From an uncultured Acetatifactor sp. (GTDB taxonomy: Bacteria; Bacillota; Clostridia; Lachnospirales; Lachnospiraceae): a stretch of DNA of 12,816 bases. Location of the stretch: contig CANQSE010000027.1 of NCBI GenBank assembly GCA_947626405.1, forward strand, positions 1 to 12,816, in the 5' to 3' direction. Of this stretch, positions 1-7,053 are shown in pieces; positions within the stretch are counted from its first letter, which is position 1, and each line of letters starts with the position of its first letter. A program made the position numbers and the translations under genes. The notes beneath the pieces were generated by a model, which was not told where the DNA came from, did not search any database, and saw only the letters and a program-made list of their open reading frames with translations.

Positions 1-344
1 ACGGTCTTGGAAAGAGGACGCTTTTAAGCGAATTTAATCTGCAGAAGCGCGGCGGCAAGGGATTAAAATGCTATAAGATCACTGAGAAAACCGGAGATGT
101 CATAGGTGTCAAGGCCGTTGATGATGAAAACGAGATTATGCTCATCACCACAGAAGGAATTATTATACAGCTGAGGAGCCAGGATATCTCCGTGTACAGC
201 AGAATTACCTCCGGCGTTAAGATGATGGATCTCAACAACGGTGTAAAGATTGCTAAAATCGCAAAGGTGAGGGAAAAAATATTTAACGGAGAACAGGAAT
301 TTGAAAACATGGAGGATGCCATGGAAGAAATTCCGGAGGAATAG
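1..344 (+). CDS. gyrA: DNA gyrase subunit A, C-terminal fragment (5' end outside window)
   Basis: This is the last ~113 codons of gyrA, read from the first full codon at position 3 to TAG at 342-344. The subunit forms the cleavage-religation part of type IIA topoisomerase, and its C-terminal beta-pinwheel wraps DNA for negative supercoiling. The fragment opens with GLGKRT and then QKRGGKG (positions 42-62). The latter matches the GyrA-box consensus, here in the repeat seen in the last blade of Firmicutes GyrA. Blade strands such as GVIAVD-like and IMLITTEGIIIQL follow, and an acidic tail ends in EEIPEE. ParC is less likely because ParC lacks this RGGKG repeat pattern. The breakage-reunion domain and active-site Tyr lie outside the window. 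The antiporter gene begins 8 nt after the stop, and its likely ribosome binding site lies inside the gyrA end. Confidence 0.93.
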   Translation, partial: GLGKRTLLSEFNLQKRGGKGLKCYKITEKTGDVIGVKAVDDENEIMLITTEGIIIQLRSQDISVYSRITSGVKMMDLNNGVKIAKIAKVREKIFNGEQEFENMEDAMEEIPEE

Positions 345-352
345 ATTGAAAA

Positions 353-1531
353 ATGGAAACTTATAATATGTTCAAGGATCTTGCCATCATTATTGTGTTT
401 GCTAAATTCTTCGGGATTCTGGCGCGAAAATGCAAAGCCCCGCAGGTAGTGGGAGAGATTGTTGCAGGGCTTTTGATCGGCCCAAGTGTGCTTGGACTTG
501 TTCAACAGACCGATTTTCTTTCAGGACTTGCAGAAGTCGGCGTTGTACTGTTAATGTTTTCCGCGGGATTGGAAACGGATCTGAAGGAGCTTATAAAAAC
601 GGGACCTGTAGCCCTTCTCATCGCATGCTCGGGTGTATTTGTGCCTCTTGTAAGCGGGACGCTTCTCTATATGGGATTTTACGGGGCGGCTCCATGGGGT
701 TCCGAAAAATTTTATATGGCGCTTTTCATCGGAGTGATTATGACGGCCACGAGCGTGAGCATTACCGTTGAATCCTTAAGGGAAATGGGCAAGCTCAGAG
801 GAAAGGTTGGCACCACTATTCTTAGCGCCGCCATAATAGACGATGTCATTGGAATCATAGTGCTGACATTTGTGGTTGGATTTAAAAATCCCGAATCCAA
901 GCCGGGCTCCGTTGTTATCTCTACAATTTTATTTTTTGCAATGGCTCTTGTGGTGGGTTATATCCTTTACAGGATATTTAAGGGATTTGACGAAAAATAT
1001 CCCCATACGAGACGAATCCCGATAATAAGTCTGGCTCTCTGCTTTTTCTTTGCTTACGCGGCTGAGCATTATTTTGGCATTGCCGATATAACAGGCGCAT
1101 ATGTGGCGGGAATCGTTTTGTGCTCCATGCGCGATTCATCTTATATAGAGCAGAAAATGGAAGTCAGCTCATATATGATCTTTGGCCCTGTTTTCTTTGC
1201 AAGCATAGGACTTAAGACAAATATTGACAACGTCAACGGAAATATCCTGCTGTTTTCACTGGGTTTTGTCGTTGTTGCTTTGCTTGCAAAAATTGTGGGA
1301 TGCGGCCTGATGGCGAAAATATGCAGGTTTAATTTACATGACAGCCTGAAAATCGGAGTGGGAATGATGACAAGGGGAGAGGTCGCTTTAATTGTGGCTC
1401 AAAAAGGTCTGTCCGTGGGTCTGCTCACCTCCGTTTATTTTACCTCCGTGATTTTGCTCATCATAGTGTCAAGCATTACGACTCCTATAGTGCTCAAGCT
1501 CCTTTATGCTAAATTTCCCGATTCGAACTGA
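353..1531 (+). CDS. CPA2-family cation:proton antiporter (Na+/H+ or K+/H+ exchanger)
   Basis: This 392-residue polytopic inner-membrane protein is predicted to exchange Na+ or K+ for protons. It has about a dozen hydrophobic segments. An early PQVVGEIVAGLLIGPSVLG block (about residues 30-48) is typical of the Na_H_Exchanger fold. TATSVSITVE follows at 131-140, then the AAIIDDVIGIIVL segment with paired Asp163-Asp164, the ion-binding signature of electrogenic CPA2 exchangers. MTRGEVALI at 339-347 is also a family motif. The length matches NapA/GerN-type exchangers that carry only the membrane domain. There is no C-terminal TrkA_N/RCK domain, so it is not a full KefB/KefC. The start ATG at 353 is preceded by GGAGGA at 335-340, within the end of gyrA, which suggests coupled transcription with gyrA. 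Ion specificity cannot be read from the sequence. Confidence 0.93.
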   Translation: METYNMFKDLAIIIVFAKFFGILARKCKAPQVVGEIVAGLLIGPSVLGLVQQTDFLSGLAEVGVVLLMFSAGLETDLKELIKTGPVALLIACSGVFVPLVSGTLLYMGFYGAAPWGSEKFYMALFIGVIMTATSVSITVESLREMGKLRGKVGTTILSAAIIDDVIGIIVLTFVVGFKNPESKPGSVVISTILFFAMALVVGYILYRIFKGFDEKYPHTRRIPIISLALCFFFAYAAEHYFGIADITGAYVAGIVLCSMRDSSYIEQKMEVSSYMIFGPVFFASIGLKTNIDNVNGNILLFSLGFVVVALLAKIVGCGLMAKICRFNLHDSLKIGVGMMTRGEVALIVAQKGLSVGLLTSVYFTSVILLIIVSSITTPIVLKLLYAKFPDSN

Positions 1532-1565
1532 GCAGATTTGTAAATAATTTAATATGTTTTTTACG

Positions 1566-1572
1566 AAGGGAG
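1566..1572 (+). promoter_or_regulatory. Ribosome binding site deciding between two starts of the nuclease-like gene
   Basis: AAGGGAG lies 3 nt before the ATG at 1576 and 9 nt before the in-frame ATG at 1582. The spacing favours 1582, giving a protein starting MSDQAAFEQ. Confidence 0.55.
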
Positions 1573-1575
1573 AAA

Positions 1576-2325
1576 ATGCAAATGTCGGATCAGGCTGCTT
1601 TTGAACAGGCAAAGAAAAAGGTTATAGGGACAGAAAGGCGCCGGCTTGGAATTGGGACGCTGTCTGAAAAATCCATTCATGCGATTCTTAAAAATTATTA
1701 TGAGCCCGATGAGGAACATCAGGAAATTCCCGTTGAAAATTACGTCGCCGATATTTACCGGGACGGAGAGATAATAGAGATCCAGACAAGACAATTTAAT
1801 AAGCTGAGAGATAAACTAAGCGTGTTTCTTCCTTTATACAAGGTGACGGTGGTTTATCCCGTGTCAAAGGAAAAATGGCTGATTACAATGGACGCCGAGA
1901 CAGGGCTGCTTCACAATATGCGGAGATCACCTGCAAAGGGCAACAGATATACTGTATTTCCGGAATTATATAAAATAAAAATGTTTCTCAGAAACCCAAA
2001 CCTTAAGCTCAGGCTGGTTTTGCTCAGAATAGAAGAATACAGGCTTATAAATAATTCCGGATGGGATAAGACCGCACTGTCAGATACTTATGACAAAATC
2101 CCGACAAATCTTGAAGAAGAAATTGAGATCAACTGTAAGGAGGATTATATGCAGTTTATTCCGGACGGGCTCAAGGGACCGTTTACCTCAAAGGAGTTTG
2201 CGGCAGCGGCGCATATTCCATCATCTCTTGCCCAGTCGGTGTTAAATATCCTTTACTACGTCAGAATCGTCACAAGAGTGGGAAAGGACGGAAAACAATA
2301 CTTGTATGAAGTGATGGATTTCTGA
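1576..2325 (+). CDS. Conserved hypothetical protein with PD-(D/E)XK nuclease-like core and C-terminal helical/winged-helix segment
   Basis: I do not recognise a characterised homologue. The protein has 249 residues, or 247 if it starts at the ATG at 1582, which sits 9 nt after the AAGGGAG site and is better placed than the ATG at 1576 (3 nt). The N-terminal part follows the order expected of a PD-(D/E)XK fold. An acidic helix (about 28-42, LSEKSIHAILKNYY, Glu31) comes first, then a strand ending YVADIYRDG (Asp59), then a strand IIEIQTRQF (Glu68-x-Gln70), then the helix FNKLRDKLSVFLPLY and the strand KVTVVYP. A Gln in place of the usual Lys is known in some members such as BglII. Residues ~195-249 (GPFTSKEFAAAA onward) resemble a winged helix: two helices, then a GKDGKQYLYEV hairpin. 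There is no signal peptide or membrane segment, so it is probably cytoplasmic. It lies 44 nt after the antiporter and could share its transcript. The nuclease role is inferred from motif order only. Confidence 0.85.
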   Translation: MQMSDQAAFEQAKKKVIGTERRRLGIGTLSEKSIHAILKNYYEPDEEHQEIPVENYVADIYRDGEIIEIQTRQFNKLRDKLSVFLPLYKVTVVYPVSKEKWLITMDAETGLLHNMRRSPAKGNRYTVFPELYKIKMFLRNPNLKLRLVLLRIEEYRLINNSGWDKTALSDTYDKIPTNLEEEIEINCKEDYMQFIPDGLKGPFTSKEFAAAAHIPSSLAQSVLNILYYVRIVTRVGKDGKQYLYEVMDF

Positions 2326-2342
2326 CAGGTCAATAAAAATAT

Positions 2343-3767
2343 TTAATCTTCGTCGTCGTTTTCCGCGGCGAGCGCGATGGAAAAAATAAACTCGCTTCCC
2401 TCGCCCTCAGTGCTTATCACGTTAATGTTTTCTCCGTGTGCGTTTAAAATTTCCTTTACAATGGAAAGACCCAATCCGGTACCGCGTTTGTCTTTTCCCC
2501 TTGAGAGATCGGATTTGTAAAAGCGGTTCCAGATCAGTTTCAGATCGTCCTTCGGTATTCCGATGCCGGTGTCTTTGACAGATACAAACAGTTTGTTCTT
2601 TTTCAGAGAAGTCTCAATCTTTATAACGGAATCGTGATGACTGAATTTTATGGCGTTGTCGATCAGGTTATAAAGAACCTGCTGGATTCTGCCCATATCG
2701 GCGTGTACGTACATTTCCTCACCTGTGAGAATAAGCTCTATCGCTATGGTTTTTTTCCTGCACGTGCCCTCGAAGGATGCCGCCGTACTGCGGATAACCT
2801 GATTGATGTCAAAATCCGATATGTCCAGCAGCATGCCCTTTGTATTGAGATTGTTCAGCGTAAGCAGGCTGTTGGTGAGTTTTGTCAGGCGTTCGGTCTC
2901 ATTTAACACGATTCCAAGATATTTCTCATGAAGTTCCGGAGGAATTGTTCCGTCGAGCATGGCCTCCAGATAACCACGTATCGAAGTGAGGGGGGAGCGG
3001 AAATCGTGGGAGATATTCGCCACGAATTTTTTCTGATCATCCTCTGCTCCCGCAATCTGGCTGGCCATATAGTTTAAGCATGCTGCGAGGTATCCGATTT
3101 CATCGTCGCTTTCCACCTGAAATTCATAGTGCATATTTCCGGCTGCATATTGCTCTGTGGCATGCGTTATCCTGCGCAGGGGAATATAGACGATCTCCGT
3201 AAAAAAGATCAGGATAATAAGGGAAAGAAGCAGCAGGATCACAAGCGTGATATAGGAAATGTTGAGCAGACTGTTGCAGGACTGCTCTATATCCCTCATA
3301 TCACAGTGAATGAGAACATATCCTCTTATCTTATAGTTGTAATTGATCGGAGCGAGCACGGTGAGCATTTTCGTTTTAAAGGTTCCGAAAAAATCGTCAA
3401 CAATATAATAAGAACCGTATGTAACGGTTGGATCAAACCCGTCGATGACGACATCCTCAACATTAAGAGGAGTGTTTGTATCAAGGACAAGCCGTCCGGA
3501 AGGATTTATTATGCGTATGGTGGACTGAAGGTAAGCGGAAAGGGCGTCAAGCTGTGTTTTGACGGTTTCCAGATCCGTTTCGCTGGCATAGAGGCCGCTT
3601 GCGTATGTCCCTGCGATCAAGGTGGCCTCGGTATAGAGATTTTTAGCTTTTTCACGCACGAGATGCTCCCTTGTCATATTAGGTACAAAGGTAGTCATTA
3701 TGATAAAGCTGAACATGCCAAAGATGAGGTAAGCCAGCAGGAATTTTAAATAAAGAGTTCTTTTCAT
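2343..3767 (-). CDS. Membrane sensor histidine kinase (HAMP, HisKA, HATPase_c)
   Basis: This 474-residue sensor kinase partners the response regulator encoded just upstream, and their genes overlap by 4 nt (ATGA at 3764-3767). Transmembrane helix 1 covers about residues 8-28. An extracytoplasmic sensor of ~135 residues follows, probably PAS/Cache-like (IRIINPSGRLVLDT near 85-97). Transmembrane helix 2 is at ~169-190, and a HAMP linker runs ~191-243. The HisKA H-box is NISHDFRSPLTSIRGY with phospho-acceptor His254. The ATPase domain has an N-box around Asn367/Asn371 (LYNLIDNAIKF), a G1 box DTGIGIP at 399-405, an F-box WNRFYKSD at 413-420 and a G2 box GTGLGLSI at 429-436. All catalytic motifs are intact. 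The layout resembles PhoR/ResE-type kinases, but the signal cannot be predicted. An acidic AAENDDED tail ends the protein, 17 nt from the convergent upstream gene. Confidence 0.95.
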   Translation of the reverse strand: MKRTLYLKFLLAYLIFGMFSFIIMTTFVPNMTREHLVREKAKNLYTEATLIAGTYASGLYASETDLETVKTQLDALSAYLQSTIRIINPSGRLVLDTNTPLNVEDVVIDGFDPTVTYGSYYIVDDFFGTFKTKMLTVLAPINYNYKIRGYVLIHCDMRDIEQSCNSLLNISYITLVILLLLSLIILIFFTEIVYIPLRRITHATEQYAAGNMHYEFQVESDDEIGYLAACLNYMASQIAGAEDDQKKFVANISHDFRSPLTSIRGYLEAMLDGTIPPELHEKYLGIVLNETERLTKLTNSLLTLNNLNTKGMLLDISDFDINQVIRSTAASFEGTCRKKTIAIELILTGEEMYVHADMGRIQQVLYNLIDNAIKFSHHDSVIKIETSLKKNKLFVSVKDTGIGIPKDDLKLIWNRFYKSDLSRGKDKRGTGLGLSIVKEILNAHGENINVISTEGEGSEFIFSIALAAENDDED

Positions 3768-4468
3768 CCGTTTCTAACCTCAAATTTATAACCCACTCCC
3801 CATATGGTGCTGATTCTCCAGTTACTGTGATCCTTGATTTTTTCACGAAGGCGTTTGATATGAACGTCTACCGTCCGCGTATCGCCCATATACTCGTATC
3901 CCCATATCTGATCCAGAAGCTGCTCCCTGGTAAAAACGTGATTTGGGGAGGAAGCCAGAAAATATAAAAGCTCAAGCTCCTTAGGGGGCATTTCTATAAC
4001 CTGTCCGCGGTATGTCACGGAATAATTAGTCAGATTGATAGTAAGATCCGGATATTCCACATATTTGTCATTTGTGCTCTCGGAAACGACGGCGACGGGC
4101 TTATAGCGCCGAAGAACAGCCTTTGTCCTCGCCACGAGCTCCTTGGAGTCAAAAGGCTTTTCAATATAATCGTCCGCTCCAAGCTCAAGGCCAAGCACTT
4201 TGTCAAAAACCTCTCCTTTTGCGGAGAGCATTATGATAGGGACGGAATATTTTGATCTGACCTCACGGCATACCTGGTACCCGTCCATTCCCGGAAGCAT
4301 AATGTCAAGTAAAATAAGATTAGGGGAAAAGCTTTCCATGGCAGGCATTACTGATTCCCCATCATTAACGATCATAGATTCATAACACTCCTTGGTCAGA
4401 TAGAGAGATATCAGCTCCGCGATATTGTTGTCGTCGTCAACGATCAGGATTTTTTGCTTGTTTACCAA
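3764..4468 (-). CDS. OmpR/PhoB-family response regulator
   Basis: This 234-residue cytoplasmic transcription factor has an N-terminal receiver (about 5-117) and a C-terminal OmpR-type winged helix (about 135-230). The receiver has the acidic pocket Asp11-Asp13, phospho-acceptor Asp55 in LILLDIMLPGMDGY, the switch Ser82 in IIMLSAKGE and Lys104 in YIEKPF, so it should be phosphorylatable. The DNA-binding domain carries the usual TREQLLDQIWGYEY and RTVDVHIKRLREKI recognition-helix motifs and the terminal wing ISTIWGVGYKFE. The start is a TTG at 4468-4466, supported by AAGGAG (4476-4481) 7 nt upstream. The gene lies 27 nt after mutS2 and overlaps the kinase start. Cotranscription with mutS2 is likely from the spacing. 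Target genes are unknown. Confidence 0.95.
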   Translation of the reverse strand: MVNKQKILIVDDDNNIAELISLYLTKECYESMIVNDGESVMPAMESFSPNLILLDIMLPGMDGYQVCREVRSKYSVPIIMLSAKGEVFDKVLGLELGADDYIEKPFDSKELVARTKAVLRRYKPVAVVSESTNDKYVEYPDLTINLTNYSVTYRGQVIEMPPKELELLYFLASSPNHVFTREQLLDQIWGYEYMGDTRTVDVHIKRLREKIKDHSNWRISTIWGVGYKFEVRNG

Positions 4469-4475
4469 TTTTATG

Positions 4476-4481
4476 CTCCTT
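4476..4481 (-). promoter_or_regulatory. Ribosome binding site for the TTG start of the response regulator
   Basis: The - strand reads AAGGAG, 7 nt before TTG at 4468-4466. The site lies in the 27-nt gap after the mutS2 stop and supports the non-ATG start. Confidence 0.7.
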
Positions 4482-4495
4482 TCATTCTACGGCCG

Positions 4496-6880
4496 TTATT
4501 CCTTAAAGCTTACAATTGTGACACCCGCGTCGCCTTCTCCGTATTCGCCAAGGCGAAACTCCTTAACGTATTTAAGGCGCTTTAAGTGGCTCTGTACAGC
4601 GCTTCTCAACGCCCCCGTACCCTTGCCGTGTACGATTCTGACACTTGGAAGGTGAGCCAGATAGGCATCGTCAAGATATTTGTCAAGAAGCGGAATCGCT
4701 TCATCTACGGTTTTTCCAAGCAGATTGATCTCCGTGGAGACGGACAGGCTTTTGGACATTTTGATTTTTCCCGTATTTGTGCGCTGCACTTTTGTGGAAA
4801 GAACCTTATCGTCGTCGTCCGCCATAACAAGATCCCGTATATTTGTCTGTGTGCGTATAATACCGCACTGAACGAACAATCCGCCCTTTGCGTCGGGCAG
4901 GGTGCTTACTGTTCCCTTGAGTCCCATGGAGACAATTTTTACCGTATCGCCCTTTTTTATTTTTTTCGGATCGACGGGTTTGACACCTGAAGCTTTACCG
5001 GTACTGTTTAAGGACAGATTCTGATTTTTTTCGCTGATCTTGTCCCGCACCTTCTGGCGTTTTTTCTCCAGCTCGCGTATGTCGGCTCCGTTGTTTATGC
5101 TGTTGAAATCACGTATGACGCCGTCCGCAATCTCCTTGGCTTCCTGGAGAATTTCCCGCGCTTTTTCGTTTGCCTCGCGCAGGATGCGATCCTTTGTCAT
5201 GTCGATTTTTTCGTTTTTCTGCCGCAGCTTTTCCTCAAGCTGGCGTATCTGTGCCTTGTATTCCGTGATCTCGCGTTTTTCCTTTTCGATTGTAATCCTG
5301 CTTTTTTCAAGGTCGGCGATCACATCCTCAAAGCTCTGTTCCTCTCTGCCGATCTGGGCCTTTGCATGTTCAATGACTGACTCGGGAAGGCCAAGTCTGG
5401 AGGAAATGGCAAACGCGTTGCTTTTTCCGGGTATTCCGATCAGCAGTCTGTAGGTGGGTCTGAGCGTTTCCACGTCAAATTCGCAGCAGGCGTTTTCCAC
5501 AAAATCAGTGGAAAGAGCGTATATTTTCAATTCGCTGTAATGTGTGGTGGCCATTGTGCGGATTCCCCTGCCGTGAAGGAAATCAAGGATTGAAATAGCC
5601 AGCGCAGCACCTTCAGCAGGATCCGTTCCGGCACCCAGTTCGTCAAAGAGACACAGGGAATCGCTGTCTGCATGGTTTAAAATGTGGACAATCCTTTTCA
5701 TATGCGATGAAAACGTGGACAGGCTCTGCTCTATGCTCTGCTCGTCGCCGATATCGGCGTAGACCTCCGTAAAGACTGAAAGCTCCGAGCGATCAAGAGC
5801 GGGAATGTGAAGTCCTGCCTGTCCCATAAGGGTTAAAAGTCCAGTGGTCTTTAAGGATACTGTTTTTCCTCCGGTGTTTGGTCCGGTGACTATCAGGAGA
5901 TCAAAATCTCTGCCCAGGCGGATATCAACGGGGACGACCTTCTTTTTATCAAGCAGCGGATGGCGCCCTTTGCGCAGATTAATACAGCGCTCGTTGTTGA
6001 ATACAGGCTCCGTGGCGTTCATGTCCATTGCAAGCTTGGCCTTGGCAAAAATAAAGTCCAGAACGGTCATAACCTCCTGGTTTACGGACAGTTCACGGGT
6101 ATGCTCCGCAGCCTGTGCGCTCAATGAGGCAAGAATGGCCCTGATTTCCTCATCCTCCTTAAGTTCGAGCTCCTTTATCTGGTTATTCAGGCTTACCACT
6201 GCCGCAGGTTCAATAAAATAAGTGGATCCGGTGGAAGACTGATCGTGTATCATGCCGTTTACCTGGTTTTTGTACTCCGCCTTTACCGGGATGCAATAGC
6301 GGTTGTTGCGCATTGTTATGACCGCATCCTGAAGATAATTTTTATATGATCCTCCGAGCAGGGATGTAAGCTGCGTGTGGATCTTTTCATTGGCAAGCAT
6401 CATGGATCGACGGATACTTTTTAATTTCGGGCTTGCGTCGTCCGCTATCTCCTCCTCAGAGAGAATACAACGGTTAATTTCGTCTGCAAGCTGCGTAAGG
6501 GGAGTCAGCTTCATGAAATAATCATCCAGAGAATCGGCGGAGGATTCGTCGGCGCCTTTTCTCCCATAAGTCCTGATCCTGTTTACATTGTCAAGCATTG
6601 CGGCGATTTTTAAGAGCTCTCCCGCTGACAGAGCTATGCCGGCGTTTAAGGATTTCACGGAAAAACCGATATCACGATTACTCCCAAAGGACGTGCTTCC
6701 GAATTGAAACAGACGTGTCAGCGCATCCCTGGTTTCGGTCTGATCCCTGCGGATTTTATCGATATCGGAAGAAGGAACGAGCTGCAGACACAGTTTCCTG
6801 CCGGGCTCGGAATCCGCCTTTTCAGACAAAAGCTGTATGATTTTATCGTATTCAAGTGTATTTAAAACCTTCTGATTCAT
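4496..6880 (-). CDS. mutS2: MutS2 ATPase with C-terminal Smr domain
   Basis: This 794-residue MutS-family ATPase lacks the mismatch-recognition domains of MutS. Family members have been linked to suppression or processing of recombination intermediates and, in Bacillus, to rescue of collided ribosomes. Residues 1-~300 form the lever/clamp region (RGRHPLL-type motif near 304-310). The ATPase follows, with Walker A GPNTGGKT at 333-340, the TFSSHMKRI signature at 389-397, Walker B LCLFDELGAGTDP at 409-421 and the switch His in ATTHYSEL. A long charged coiled coil spans ~510-620 and a KOW-like segment ~640-685. The Smr domain (717-794) includes HGKGTGALR at 751-759. The usual LDLRG/LDLH motif of Smr reads INLLG, so its acidic residue is Asn. 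The length is normal for the family. The start has AGGAG 5 nt upstream and its own promoter. The response regulator and kinase follow closely. Confidence 0.96.
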   Translation of the reverse strand: MNQKVLNTLEYDKIIQLLSEKADSEPGRKLCLQLVPSSDIDKIRRDQTETRDALTRLFQFGSTSFGSNRDIGFSVKSLNAGIALSAGELLKIAAMLDNVNRIRTYGRKGADESSADSLDDYFMKLTPLTQLADEINRCILSEEEIADDASPKLKSIRRSMMLANEKIHTQLTSLLGGSYKNYLQDAVITMRNNRYCIPVKAEYKNQVNGMIHDQSSTGSTYFIEPAAVVSLNNQIKELELKEDEEIRAILASLSAQAAEHTRELSVNQEVMTVLDFIFAKAKLAMDMNATEPVFNNERCINLRKGRHPLLDKKKVVPVDIRLGRDFDLLIVTGPNTGGKTVSLKTTGLLTLMGQAGLHIPALDRSELSVFTEVYADIGDEQSIEQSLSTFSSHMKRIVHILNHADSDSLCLFDELGAGTDPAEGAALAISILDFLHGRGIRTMATTHYSELKIYALSTDFVENACCEFDVETLRPTYRLLIGIPGKSNAFAISSRLGLPESVIEHAKAQIGREEQSFEDVIADLEKSRITIEKEKREITEYKAQIRQLEEKLRQKNEKIDMTKDRILREANEKAREILQEAKEIADGVIRDFNSINNGADIRELEKKRQKVRDKISEKNQNLSLNSTGKASGVKPVDPKKIKKGDTVKIVSMGLKGTVSTLPDAKGGLFVQCGIIRTQTNIRDLVMADDDDKVLSTKVQRTNTGKIKMSKSLSVSTEINLLGKTVDEAIPLLDKYLDDAYLAHLPSVRIVHGKGTGALRSAVQSHLKRLKYVKEFRLGEYGEGDAGVTIVSFKE

Positions 6881-6915
6881 AAAAGCTCCTGTTTTGTTTA
6901 AAGGGTTTCGTCAAA

Positions 6916-6924
6916 AGTATACCA
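6916..6924 (-). promoter_or_regulatory. Extended -10 promoter for mutS2
   Basis: The - strand reads TGGTATACT (TATACT at 6921-6916 with a TG one base upstream), 36 nt before the mutS2 ATG. No good -35 box lies 17 nt upstream, consistent with an extended -10 promoter. The predicted leader is about 30 nt. Confidence 0.6.
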
Positions 6925-6940
6925 TGGATTATAAAAAAAC

Positions 6941-6957
6941 GCGAGATAATTCTCCGC
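6941..6957. repeat. Imperfect dyad in the mutS2/transporter divergent promoter region
   Basis: GCGAGATAATTCTCCGC reads as GAGA/TCTC arms around TAAT, flanked by GC-rich ends that pair with one bulge. It sits where the mutS2 -35 box would be and about 20 nt upstream of the transporter -35. It could be an operator, or chance. Confidence 0.3.
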
Positions 6958-6976
6958 ACGGTTGCAAGCATTACAG

Positions 6977-7005
6977 TTGACTTTTTTCTTTCATCCTTTC
7001 ATAAT
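6977..7005 (+). promoter_or_regulatory. Sigma-A type promoter for the MFS transporter
   Basis: TTGACT at 6977-6982 and CATAAT at 7000-7005 are separated by 17 nt, close to the sigma-70/sigma-A consensus. The expected start site is near 7012, giving a leader of about 40 nt before the TTG start at 7054. No riboswitch-like structure fits in so short a leader. Confidence 0.65.
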
Positions 7006-7040
7006 AAATGTTGCAGAATAAAAACGTAACAAAAACAAAA

Positions 7041-7046
7041 AGAGGA
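7041..7046 (+). promoter_or_regulatory. Ribosome binding site for the TTG start of the MFS transporter
   Basis: AGAGGA lies 7 nt before the TTG at 7054-7056. No in-frame ATG lies near the expected N-terminus, so this site decides the start. Confidence 0.6.
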
Positions 7047-7053
7047 ATAAATT

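Noticed and set aside
71..505. 144-residue open frame on the - strand
   Set aside because: Antisense to gyrA and the antiporter start, low-complexity Ser/Ile-rich composition, no motif.
2326..2342. Shared bidirectional terminator between the convergent genes
   Set aside because: The gap is only 17 bases and contains no GC-rich hairpin.
3129..3749. 206-residue open frame on the + strand
   Set aside because: Lies fully antisense to the histidine kinase, whose domains are intact. No ribosome binding site or domain supports it.
5040..5453. Ser/Arg-rich 137-residue open frame on the + strand
   Set aside because: Antisense of the MutS2 coiled coil, and its composition follows from reading that charged region backwards.
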